This document shows positions 9,364 through 17,182 of a stretch of DNA of 64,000 nt, one piece after another; position 1 is the first letter of the stretch; each line of letters starts with the position of its first letter. Where the stretch lies: assembly GCF_017352375.1 (NCBI RefSeq), contig NZ_JAFEVR010000004.1, positions 992,001-1,056,000 of the forward strand. The letters run 5' to 3'. The position numbers were made by a program, and so were the translations under genes. The stretch is from Mycolicibacterium sp. S2-37. GTDB taxonomy: Bacteria; Actinomycetota; Actinomycetes; Mycobacteriales; Mycobacteriaceae. The notes beneath the pieces are model-generated. The model did no database searches. It was not told the DNA's origin and saw only the letters and a program-made list of their open reading frames with translations.

Positions 9364-10409
9364 GGGGTCTCCTCACTGACGGGCGACAGGTCCCGAACGT
9401 CTTGCAGGATTGCGGCCACGCGGGTTTCGGGAAGGTCGGACGGGAAAGCGGGCAGCACCCGACCGATCGCGCCGGCGCAGCGCAGGCGCAGCTTCGCCGC
9501 GACGTCGTCCGGCGGCGCAACCACGGCGAACGCGTCGAGCATCGCGTCGTCGATGAGGCTGCCCATCTCGTCCCAGCGGCCGGCCTTGGAAAGCCGGTGC
9601 AACTCCGGCTGGAGCCCACCCCAACCGTGCACCTCGAGAACCGCCCGGTACGCCGGTGTCGACGCGTAGAAGGCGAGTTGCTTACGCGTGGCGGCGGCGG
9701 CGTTGTCCATATCGACCTCGGTCTCGCCGGTGACGACGAACACCGGACACGACACCTCGATCGCCTTCGTCTCGCGCCCAGCACGGTCGGCGCCGCGAGC
9801 CAGCGTCGGCAGGGTCACCTCGTCGAGATAGCGTCTGGTGGTGAACGCGTGCGCCAACAGCCCGTCGGCCACCTCTCCGGCCATCTCGGTCATCGCCTCC
9901 CCGACCGCGGCGAGGAACACCGGAGGGGTTCCGTGCTCATGGGGTTCGGGTGTGAACATCGGCGTCATCAACGTGTGCCTGTAGAAGTCCCCCGCGAATT
10001 CCAGGCGGCTGCCATCGCGCCAGCTGTCCCAGATCGCGTGCAGCGCAGCGACGAACTCGCGCATACGCCCCACCGGGTGGCTCCACGGCATGCTGAAGCG
10101 CTTCTCGATGTGTGGACGGATCTGCGAGCCGAGCCCCAGGATGAAGCGGCCTTTCGAATAGGCCTGCAGATCCCACCCGAGATTGGCCACGGTCATCGGG
10201 CTGCGGGCGAACGCGACGGCGATGCTGGTGCCGATCTGCAGTCGCGAGGTGTGCTCGGCGGCCAGCAGGAGCGGTAGGAAGGGATCGTGGGCGATCTCGC
10301 CGGTCCAGCATCCGTCGTACCCCTGCTGTTCCAGCGATCGCGCAGTCTCGGGTACGGCCTCGAGTCGGCTGGGAATCCCTCGGTCGATCTTGAGGGCAGG
10401 CGCGGACAT
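9360..10409 (-). CDS. LLM-class F420-dependent oxidoreductase
   Basis: A 349-residue luciferase-like TIM-barrel protein. Typical landmarks are GTSIAVAFARSP, the SKGRFILGLGSQ segment near residues 95-105 and the PPVFLAAVG segment around 185. In mycobacteria this class usually uses coenzyme F420 rather than FMN for hydride transfer. The substrate is unknown; the operon partner P450 suggests that it acts on the same hydroxylated compound. ATG at 10409 fits the alignment start (MSAPALKID) better than the longer open frame to 10439, which would run into the operator-like repeat at 10428-10446. Confidence 0.88.
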   Translation of the reverse strand: MSAPALKIDRGIPSRLEAVPETARSLEQQGYDGCWTGEIAHDPFLPLLLAAEHTSRLQIGTSIAVAFARSPMTVANLGWDLQAYSKGRFILGLGSQIRPHIEKRFSMPWSHPVGRMREFVAALHAIWDSWRDGSRLEFAGDFYRHTLMTPMFTPEPHEHGTPPVFLAAVGEAMTEMAGEVADGLLAHAFTTRRYLDEVTLPTLARGADRAGRETKAIEVSCPVFVVTGETEVDMDNAAAATRKQLAFYASTPAYRAVLEVHGWGGLQPELHRLSKAGRWDEMGSLIDDAMLDAFAVVAPPDDVAAKLRLRCAGAIGRVLPAFPSDLPETRVAAILQDVRDLSPVSEETP

Positions 10410-10427
10410 GCCCACACCGGCCGACGC

Positions 10428-10446
10428 TACAGTAAGCAATTCAGTA
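10428..10446. promoter_or_regulatory. Operator-like inverted repeat, copy A
   Basis: The sequence reads TACAGTAA-GCA-ATTCAGTA, matching the window-wide 19-bp consensus TACTGTAA-N3-TTACAGTA at 7 of 8 and 6 of 8 half-site positions. It lies between the divergent F420-type oxidoreductase (start 10409) and carboxyltransferase gene (start 10487), so one bound repressor could control both. Confidence 0.6.
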
Positions 10447-10486
10447 GGGTCAACGGCGACAGGCTGTCGACGAGTGAGGAACCAGG

Positions 10487-11983
10487 ATGACCAACGACTC
10501 GGACTGGAAGGAGACGCTCGAAGACCTCGACCTCCGGCGCCGGCGAACCTATGCGATGGGCGGCCAACAACGGCTCGCGAAACACCACGGCGGGGGCAAA
10601 CTCGACGCCAGGGCGAGGATCGACCGGCTACTCGATGCCGGGACGTTCACCGAGTTCGGCACCCTGGTCGGTGGCGAGATCGCCGCGGACGGACTGGTCG
10701 CGGGTTCGGGCCGGATCGACGGTACGCCGGTGATGGTGGGTGCGGAGGATTTCACCACGCTGGCCGGCAGCATCGGGCCTGGAGGTAACGCGAAACGGTA
10801 CCGGCTGGCCGAACTGGCACTACGGAACAAGATTCCCCTGGTGATGTTGCTGGAGGGCGCCGGATTCCGCCCCAGCGGCGAGCATTACGGGCGTACCCCG
10901 ACCGATCTGCTCGCCCAGGCCAGGTGTTCGGGCAAGGTGCCCACCATCGCCGCGGTGCTCGGTCCGTCGGCCGGCCACGGCGCGCTCGTCGCACCGGTGT
11001 GCGACTTCACGATCATGAGTGCCGGCGGCGCCATCTTCACCGCAGGACCGCCGGTGGTGAAAGAGTCCACCGGAGAGGACATCTCGAAGGAAGACCTCGG
11101 TGGGCCGGCGGTGGCGCTCGCCAGCGGCGTCATCCACAACTATGCCGAGGACGACCGGACAGTGATCGATCACATCCGGCACTACCTGTCGTACTTCCCG
11201 TCCAGCGCCTGGTCCTATCCGCCGACCCGGCTCGCCGACGACACCGCCGGGCCCCGATCGACCCCCGAGATCGTCGACATCGTGTCCCGGGACAACCGGC
11301 ACATCTACGACATGCGCACGGTGCTCGATGTGGTGTTCGACCGCCCGGACTGGTTCGAGGTGCAACCGAGGTTCGGCCCCGCGATCATCTGCGCGCTGGC
11401 CCACCTCGGCGGCTATCCCGTTGCGGTGGTGGCCAATCAGCCGCAGGTCATTGCCGGATCGATCGACGCCGATGCCGCCGACAAAGCGGCGCACTTCATC
11501 ACGGTCGCCGACTCGTTCCACCTGCCGATCGTGTTCCTGGCCGACAATCCCGGAATGCTGCCCGGCAGCAGGTCTGAGCGCAGCGGCGTGTTACGCAGCG
11601 GTGCGCGGATGTTCGCCGCCCAGACCGCGGCCACGACGCTGAAACTCCATGTCACGCTGCGGAAGGCGTTCGGCTTCGGCTCGATGGTGATGTCGCTGCT
11701 GGGGTTCGACGATCAGGTGGCGACGTTCGCCTATCCCGGCGCGACGATGGGTGCGATGAGCGCCGCTGCGATGAGCCGCGCCACCAACGCCGGCGAGGAT
11801 TACACCGCGGTGCTCAAGAAGATGGAACTCGAGGCGTCCTACCGCTCGGCAGGCCACCTCGGTTTCGACGAGCTCATCTCGCCGGACGAGACTCGCGACG
11901 CGCTGCTGGCCGCCCTGCAGCACGGCATCTTCAGCCGCCAGCAGGTCGCCGAGCCGGTATACCGCACGACGATCACCCCCTGA
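10487..11983 (+). CDS. Acyl-CoA carboxyltransferase beta-like subunit (AccD family)
   Basis: A 498-residue biotin-dependent carboxyltransferase with two crotonase-fold halves. Visible features are RARIDRLLDAG in the N-terminal region, GPSAGHGALVAPV around residues 162-174, the GGYPVAVVANQP segment near residue 308 and the FGFGSM segment near residue 401. Relatives are propionyl-, methylcrotonyl- and geranyl-CoA carboxylase beta subunits, which move carboxyl from biotin to an acyl-CoA. No biotin carboxylase or carrier subunit is encoded in the window, so a partner must come from elsewhere. That would fit removal of a methyl branch during terpenoid-like beta-oxidation, which is inference. GAGGAACCAGG just before the ATG serves as ribosome-binding site. 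It ends 4 bp from a converging gene. Confidence 0.88.
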   Translation: MTNDSDWKETLEDLDLRRRRTYAMGGQQRLAKHHGGGKLDARARIDRLLDAGTFTEFGTLVGGEIAADGLVAGSGRIDGTPVMVGAEDFTTLAGSIGPGGNAKRYRLAELALRNKIPLVMLLEGAGFRPSGEHYGRTPTDLLAQARCSGKVPTIAAVLGPSAGHGALVAPVCDFTIMSAGGAIFTAGPPVVKESTGEDISKEDLGGPAVALASGVIHNYAEDDRTVIDHIRHYLSYFPSSAWSYPPTRLADDTAGPRSTPEIVDIVSRDNRHIYDMRTVLDVVFDRPDWFEVQPRFGPAIICALAHLGGYPVAVVANQPQVIAGSIDADAADKAAHFITVADSFHLPIVFLADNPGMLPGSRSERSGVLRSGARMFAAQTAATTLKLHVTLRKAFGFGSMVMSLLGFDDQVATFAYPGATMGAMSAAAMSRATNAGEDYTAVLKKMELEASYRSAGHLGFDELISPDETRDALLAALQHGIFSRQQVAEPVYRTTITP

Positions 11984-11987
11984 CCAC

Positions 11988-13025
11988 TCAGGAGGCGCGG
12001 TAGGCCGCGACGATCGGCTCGAGTTCGTCGGGGGTGGCACCGTGCATGATGACCGCATCGGCACCGTAGTCGAACTCCTTGCGCAACCGCTCGACGCACT
12101 GCTGTGCCGATCCGGTCGCGGCGGGTTCGAGCCATTCGTCGGGGATCAGGGTGGCGATGTGCTCGATCTGCTCGGAGGTAGCCTTGTGATCGATGCCGCC
12201 GGGGATGGACTGCACCACCGCATCGTCGCGAAACCGCTGCAGCACAGCGGTATCCCACCCGTTGGTGTTCACCAGCAGATCGCCGTAGCCCTGCAGGTAG
12301 GTGGCCAGCCGGGCGACGGTCTTCTTCAGCCGGAGGTCTTCGGGCAGGTGGTCGCCGACGGTCGCGAAGCACGACCACACCCGTACGCTGGCCGGATCGC
12401 GGCCCGCCTGCTCGGCGGCCTGCTTGACGGTCTTGACCGCGCGCTGCAACGTCTCGGGCGTGAAGTAGGTGTGCAGGATGACGTCATCGAACTCCCGCCC
12501 GCCCAATGCGAGGGTCTGCGGGCCGAATGCCACGATCGCCAGCCGGATATCCTCGCGGAAGTCCGGGTCCAGGAACAGCACCGGATACTTGCCGATCGGC
12601 CCGTCGTGGTTGAAGATCAGTTCGCCCCGCCACAGCTTGCGCATCACCTGCGCGAAGTCCTCCATCTGCGCCGTGGTCACCGCCGGCACACCGAACGCGT
12701 TGTACATCGCCGCGATGCCCCGGCCCAGCCCCAGTGTGAAGCGGCCACCCGAGAGCCGGTGCATGGTGGTCGCCCATGATCCCGTGATCAAAGGGTGGCG
12801 GGTGTTGTGGTTGGTGGCCGCGGTGGCGATCTGCAAGCGGTCGGTCACCGCGAGCGCGGCGCCGGTCAGCGACGACGCCTCCTTGACGTTCCACCGTTCG
12901 GAGATGAAGCCGGTGCCGAATCCGAGTTCCTCGCCGCGTCGCGCCTCGTTCACCAGCGCCGCCGGTCCCTCACCTCCTGCACCGGCCAGCAGGTAGAAAC
13001 CGAGCTCGTCCAACGTGCGCGTCAC
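11988..13025 (-). CDS. LLM-class F420-dependent oxidoreductase, last gene of a six-gene operon
   Basis: A 345-residue luciferase-like protein with the family signature SGGRFTLGLGRG near residue 95, preceded by ATAATNHNTRHP, and a C-terminal QCVERLRKEFDYGADAV segment. It is expected to be an F420-dependent hydride-transfer enzyme of unknown substrate. GTG at 13025 is chosen because AAGGAG lies seven bases upstream and the codon overlaps the preceding stop as GTGA, as at every other junction of this operon; a GTG two codons earlier is possible. It closes the operon that starts at 18219. Confidence 0.87.
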   Translation of the reverse strand: MTRTLDELGFYLLAGAGGEGPAALVNEARRGEELGFGTGFISERWNVKEASSLTGAALAVTDRLQIATAATNHNTRHPLITGSWATTMHRLSGGRFTLGLGRGIAAMYNAFGVPAVTTAQMEDFAQVMRKLWRGELIFNHDGPIGKYPVLFLDPDFREDIRLAIVAFGPQTLALGGREFDDVILHTYFTPETLQRAVKTVKQAAEQAGRDPASVRVWSCFATVGDHLPEDLRLKKTVARLATYLQGYGDLLVNTNGWDTAVLQRFRDDAVVQSIPGGIDHKATSEQIEHIATLIPDEWLEPAATGSAQQCVERLRKEFDYGADAVIMHGATPDELEPIVAAYRAS

Positions 13026-13396
13026 GCCCACACTCCTTGCTTGTAGCCGCAGTTCCAGACTTCGGTGATCCTGCCATCGACGACCCGGAAGATCTCCATG
13101 CTCGCGATCGTGGTCTCCGTGCCGTCCTTCAACGTCATCGGCGACTGGTACACGATCGCCACATGCTCGCCGTCGTCACCGGCGACCACCAGGTTGAGGT
13201 CGAAGCGGATGGTCTCGAACATCGCCCAGTGATCGACGATCCGGTTGACCGCCTGGTCGTGGGTGAGCACCGTCGCCTCGCCGACGTCGTGCCGGGTGAC
13301 GGTCTGGCCCATCAGTTCCTCGGCCAGGGCGAAGTCGCGCCGGTTCCACACCACCAGGTTGTAGAGTTCGACGACCTCGCGGGCGGTACGTGTCAC
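13022..13396 (-). CDS. SnoaL-like/NTF2-fold protein
   Basis: A 124-residue protein with the NTF2-like fold pattern: an N-terminal helix (VVELYNLVVWNRRDFALAEE), a central HDVGEA strand, and a C-terminal EIFRVVDGRITEVWNCG stretch typical of SnoaL-like polyketide cyclases and steroid-isomerase relatives. Such small proteins catalyse isomerisation, dehydration or epoxide opening, or merely bind ligand. Its GTG overlaps the stop of the phosphotransferase-like gene (GTGA), and its stop overlaps the next gene in the same way, so tight translational coupling is likely. The open frame extends upstream, but that part is a shadow of the phosphotransferase gene. Confidence 0.85.
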   Translation of the reverse strand: MTRTAREVVELYNLVVWNRRDFALAEELMGQTVTRHDVGEATVLTHDQAVNRIVDHWAMFETIRFDLNLVVAGDDGEHVAIVYQSPMTLKDGTETTIASMEIFRVVDGRITEVWNCGYKQGVWA

Positions 13397-14445
13397 GCGA
13401 ACACCTCCAGTGCCCCGATGTCGTCGATGGCGGCCACCGCCCGGTCGACCAGCGTCACGACCAGCCGCCGCGACCGCGCTGGCAATGCATCCCAGCCGTT
13501 CAGCGTGATGACAGGCAGAACCATCAGGTAGACCGCGGCCAGCCGGTAGTGCCGCCACGCCTCGTCGAAGCCGTAATCGCTCACGCCGTGCCCGGCGACG
13601 TGTTCGAGATACTCGCGCATCAGCATCTCGTCCTGCCCCGACCGCACATCGGTGGGCAGTCCCTGGGTGACGAGGTAGGCGATGTCGGCGGCCCCCGCGC
13701 CCCGCGCGGCGAACTGGAAGTCCACCACCTTGAGTTGCTCGCGGTCGAAGAACAGGTTGTCGGCGCGGATGTCTCCGTGTAGCAGCATGTTCCGCTCGGA
13801 CAGCGCGGCCAGAGCCGGGCCGGCCCGGTCGGCGAAGTCGTCGGCGAACGCGGCGACCGCAGTCGGAACCGTCCTGCGGCTGTGCTCCCGGTAGATCTGC
13901 CAGCCCGGCGCGAACACCGGCAGCAGCAGGTCACGGGCGATCGGCGTGTCCAGGCTCGGGAAGGGTTCGAGCGCAGGGGCGTTGGCGGTGTCGGCGGACC
14001 AGCCGTGCAGACCGGCCAGCTTCGCGATGACGAGTCGCGCCCGCTCCAGCGACAGGCCGGCGAGGTGGTCGGCATTGTCCCAGTGCGCGAGGTCCTCCAG
14101 AAGCAGGACGAAGTCGACGCCGTTGTCGGCCATCCGGGCGGTGTACACCCCCGGCGTCGGCATCGGTGCGCGCCCGGCGATGTCGCGGTAATAGGCCAGT
14201 TCCCGCCGGTATCCGCCGAGCAGGTCCATCGCTCCCCTCGCCTCGGACTCCGCGGGCAGCTTGGCGATCACGGTGTCGGGCACACCCGTTCCGCTCAGGT
14301 GCAGCCGGTACAGCAGTGAGGAGAAGCCGCTGTCGGCCGCGATCCGCTCGGCGCGGACGGTTTCCACGGTGGCGCCGAGTGCCTCGGTCAGCCAACCGGC
14401 GTCGAGTTCGTCGACCCCGCGGGGAATGGACGCCGTGCCGGTCAC
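13393..14445 (-). CDS. Aminoglycoside phosphotransferase (APH)-fold small-molecule kinase
   Basis: A 350-residue protein of the APH/choline-kinase fold. The catalytic loop HGDIRADNLFFD lies around residues 230-241 and provides the HxDxxxxN pattern; the metal-binding VVDFQFAA follows. These are the residues needed for ATP-dependent phosphoryl transfer, so an active kinase is plausible. In catabolic clusters such proteins are thought to phosphorylate an alcohol or sugar-like hydroxyl, in some cases to help elimination; here that is only inference. It is the fourth gene of a coupled operon with an alpha/beta hydrolase, a BVMO and an SDR, which makes antibiotic resistance an unlikely role. Confidence 0.85.
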   Translation of the reverse strand: MTGTASIPRGVDELDAGWLTEALGATVETVRAERIAADSGFSSLLYRLHLSGTGVPDTVIAKLPAESEARGAMDLLGGYRRELAYYRDIAGRAPMPTPGVYTARMADNGVDFVLLLEDLAHWDNADHLAGLSLERARLVIAKLAGLHGWSADTANAPALEPFPSLDTPIARDLLLPVFAPGWQIYREHSRRTVPTAVAAFADDFADRAGPALAALSERNMLLHGDIRADNLFFDREQLKVVDFQFAARGAGAADIAYLVTQGLPTDVRSGQDEMLMREYLEHVAGHGVSDYGFDEAWRHYRLAAVYLMVLPVITLNGWDALPARSRRLVVTLVDRAVAAIDDIGALEVFA

Positions 14446-15566
14446 CGCGCTCCTCCGCCCGGGAGTTCGTTGAGCACCTGCAGGAACGAGTCGGTGATCT
14501 TCCGGACGCCACCAGCCCACAGATGCCCTACGTGGCTGCCCGGATGCCAGTACAGTTCGCCGCCCCATCTGCGGTGCACCGCGATCGCGGGTTCGCGACG
14601 CGCCATCTGATCCTGCCATGCGCCGACCACCAGCCGACGTTGCAGCGGCGCGCTCGGTTCCACCGACATGTAGTCGACGGCCGACGTCAGCTCTGCCACC
14701 GGTTCCGAACCCAACAGCTCCACCGTGCCCTGCACGGAAGGGCCCCACCGGCCCAGGTGGGCGGCGATCATGGCGTTGAGCCCGAAGATCGGGGTGTAGA
14801 GCGCGACCGCGTCGACCGGCTCGAGGTGTGCGACGAGTCCGGCCACCGGGCTTCCCATCGACACGCCGGCCACCGCGAGCGCGTCGGCCTGCGGCCGCAG
14901 CCAGCGGACCAGGGCCCGCACCTCGGAGACCGCACGCATCATCTGTGCGACGTTGTTCAGCGGGTCCATCGTGGGATAGGCCGGCGGCGCCGTACGCCGT
15001 ACACCACACCCCGGCTGCACGGGCAGAGCGACGTTGACGCCCAACCGGTCGCGGATGTGCCTGGCCCGCGAGACCACCAGGTCGATGGGCGTCCCCTGGC
15101 CGGCGCCGTGCACCCACACCAGCCAGGGCCGCCGCACCCCTTCGGTGCGCATCAGATGGACCACCGCGGTGGCCGGGCGTCCGAAGCCGTCGTCGCACCA
15201 CACGTCCGGCAGGTGCGGATCGTGTACGAACGACAGCCGTTCGTAGTCGGTCCGGCCGAAACGCAGTCGTCGGATCGACCGCACCCGCAGGGGCTCCGGC
15301 GCGGTGTGTGCACCGGCCACACCCGCTCCCGCCAGCTGAGCCGCCGCGGCAGCACATGACTGGATCGAGCGCTCCACCTTCGGCGGCGGGGCGGTCAGCG
15401 TCATTCCCGTCAGGGCCAGCTCGTCGAGCAGCACTTCGCCGAAGGCCCGTGCGCCGCCGGCCGACAACGGGTTCCAGTCCCCTTGCGACGACACCGCCGT
15501 CCGGGTGCGCGGCAGCACTCCCGCGACGTCACTGCCGATGCGCCACAACCGTTCGGCAGGCCTCAC
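14442..15566 (-). CDS. Alpha/beta-fold hydrolase
   Basis: A 374-residue hydrolase. The oxyanion segment WVHGAG is at residues 151-156, the nucleophile elbow GVSMG at 234-238 gives Ser236, and a C-terminal GSHVGHLWAG provides the likely catalytic histidine. An N-terminal extension of ~140 residues precedes the canonical core. Esters or lactones are the usual substrates, so it may hydrolyse the ester or lactone made by the adjacent Baeyer-Villiger enzyme, which is inference from position. Its GTG overlaps the BVMO stop as GTGA, and its own stop overlaps the phosphotransferase-like gene. Confidence 0.86.
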   Translation of the reverse strand: MRPAERLWRIGSDVAGVLPRTRTAVSSQGDWNPLSAGGARAFGEVLLDELALTGMTLTAPPPKVERSIQSCAAAAAQLAGAGVAGAHTAPEPLRVRSIRRLRFGRTDYERLSFVHDPHLPDVWCDDGFGRPATAVVHLMRTEGVRRPWLVWVHGAGQGTPIDLVVSRARHIRDRLGVNVALPVQPGCGVRRTAPPAYPTMDPLNNVAQMMRAVSEVRALVRWLRPQADALAVAGVSMGSPVAGLVAHLEPVDAVALYTPIFGLNAMIAAHLGRWGPSVQGTVELLGSEPVAELTSAVDYMSVEPSAPLQRRLVVGAWQDQMARREPAIAVHRRWGGELYWHPGSHVGHLWAGGVRKITDSFLQVLNELPGGGAR

Positions 15567-17182
15567 GTGAGCCGGAACCCGGTGTATCCGGCGGCCGCGA
15601 TCTCGTCGCAGCGCCTACGGTATTCCGGAATACCGGCCGTGTATCCCATGTAGCGGCGCTTCTTGCCCGGCACGTTGCCGCCGTTGTACCAGGAGTTGCA
15701 CGTCGGGTGTATCAGAACGGTCGGCGCAACCAGGGCGGTGGTGTGGTCGACCCACTCGTGCTGCGCGTCGGGTAGCGCCTCGATCGTGCGGTGTCCCCGC
15801 TCCCGCAGATGTGCCAGGCAGTCGCCGATCCATTCGACGTGCTGTTCCAGGGCCGCGACGAAGTTGGTTGCCGCACTGGGGCTTCCCGGCCCCTGCACGG
15901 TGAACAGATTCGGGAACCCGGCGACGGCGAGGCCGAGATAGGCGACCGGCCCCTCGGTCGCCCACACCTCACGCAGCGAGACGCCGCCGCGCCCCCGGAT
16001 GTCGATGCGGGTGAGCGCCCCGGTCATCGCGTCGAACCCGGTGGCGTAGACGATGACGTCGAGGTCGTAATCGCCCTGCTCGGTGGAGATTCCGGTCGTC
16101 GTGACCGCGCGGATGGCGCCGCGGCGCAGATCCACCAGCGTCACGTTGTCCCGGTTGAACGTCTCGTAGTAGCCCTGGTCGATGATGGGTCGCTTGCAGG
16201 CGAACGGATGGGTCGGCACCAACGCCGCGGCGATGTCCGGATCGTGGACGATGCGCGCGATGGCCCGTCCGTAGAGTTCGGTGGCCATCCGGTTGGCGTC
16301 GATGTCGAAGAAGACGTCACCCCAGTTGAGCGCGCCCATCACACCGTGCTCGTCCACCGCCCGGCGCCGTTGCTCCTCACTGGCGGTCCGCAGGGGTGGG
16401 CGGCCCAGCATGTCGAGCAGTACCGAGAACGCGCTGAGTCGGGCCGCGCCCACCGGATGCGCGCGCTGCTCGGCCCGGATCTCGTCGTAGCGGGCCTTCA
16501 GCTCGTCGAGTTCGCCCGGCGCGAACGGGCGGACCCGCCAGGGCAGGGTGAACGCCGGCGACCGCTGGAACACGACCAGTTCGGCTGCCTCGCTGGCCAC
16601 CACCGGGATGAGCTGCACACCCGTCGATCCCGTCCCGACGACACCGACGCGCCGGCCGGCGAGATCCGCGCCGTCGCGGGGCCAACGGCTGGTGAACAGC
16701 GAGTCACCCAGAAACGTGTCCATGCCGGGAATGTCGGGATCCAAAGGCGCCGAGAGTATCCCGGTGGCGGCGATGACGAAGGGCGCGACGTACGTCTCGC
16801 CGGCCGCGGTGTCGACGGACCATTCCGCGGCGTCCTCGTCGAAGGTCATCGCGACGACGTCGGTGCCGAAGTCGATGTCGCGGCGTAGGTCGAGCCGGTC
16901 GGCGACGAAGTTCAGGTAGGCCTCGATCTCGGGCTGGGCCGGCATCGTCTCCGTCCAGACCCACTCCTGCTGGATCGCCTCGGAGAAGCTGTAGGAGTAC
17001 TCGACGCTCTCGATGTCGCAGCGGGCGCCGGGATACCGGTTGAACAGCCAGGTTCCGCCGACGCCGTCGGCCCTCTCGACCACCCGGGTGCGCACGCCGA
17101 GTTCCCGCAGTCGGTGCAGGGCGTACAGGCCGGAGAAGCCGGCGCCGATGACCAATGCCTCGAACCGCGCGGGCGCCGTCAT
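15563..17182 (-). CDS. Flavin-containing monooxygenase, Baeyer-Villiger type, with altered fingerprint
   Basis: A 539-residue two-dinucleotide-domain flavoprotein. GAGFSG at residues 13-18 binds FAD, GGTWLFNRYPGARCD around 42-56 is typical of BVMOs, and GTGSTG at 183-188 binds NADPH. BVMOs insert oxygen next to a ketone to give an ester or lactone. The family fingerprint FxGxxxHxxxWP reads FLGDSLFTSRWP at 157-168, so the conserved histidine is phenylalanine 163. Activity may differ from classical BVMOs. ATG at 17182 overlaps the previous stop as ATGA; the longer frame upstream is a shadow of the SDR gene. The neighbouring hydrolase could process a lactone product. Confidence 0.88.
   Translation of the reverse strand: MTAPARFEALVIGAGFSGLYALHRLRELGVRTRVVERADGVGGTWLFNRYPGARCDIESVEYSYSFSEAIQQEWVWTETMPAQPEIEAYLNFVADRLDLRRDIDFGTDVVAMTFDEDAAEWSVDTAAGETYVAPFVIAATGILSAPLDPDIPGMDTFLGDSLFTSRWPRDGADLAGRRVGVVGTGSTGVQLIPVVASEAAELVVFQRSPAFTLPWRVRPFAPGELDELKARYDEIRAEQRAHPVGAARLSAFSVLLDMLGRPPLRTASEEQRRRAVDEHGVMGALNWGDVFFDIDANRMATELYGRAIARIVHDPDIAAALVPTHPFACKRPIIDQGYYETFNRDNVTLVDLRRGAIRAVTTTGISTEQGDYDLDVIVYATGFDAMTGALTRIDIRGRGGVSLREVWATEGPVAYLGLAVAGFPNLFTVQGPGSPSAATNFVAALEQHVEWIGDCLAHLRERGHRTIEALPDAQHEWVDHTTALVAPTVLIHPTCNSWYNGGNVPGKKRRYMGYTAGIPEYRRRCDEIAAAGYTGFRLT

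Noticed and set aside
11950..11965. GGTATACC in the 3' end of the carboxyltransferase gene as a GntR operator.
   Set aside because: It lies inside coding sequence and has no neighbouring promoter.
13393..14445. Aminoglycoside resistance gene.
   Set aside because: The APH fold is present, but coupling to BVMO, hydrolase and SDR genes points to a catabolic kinase.
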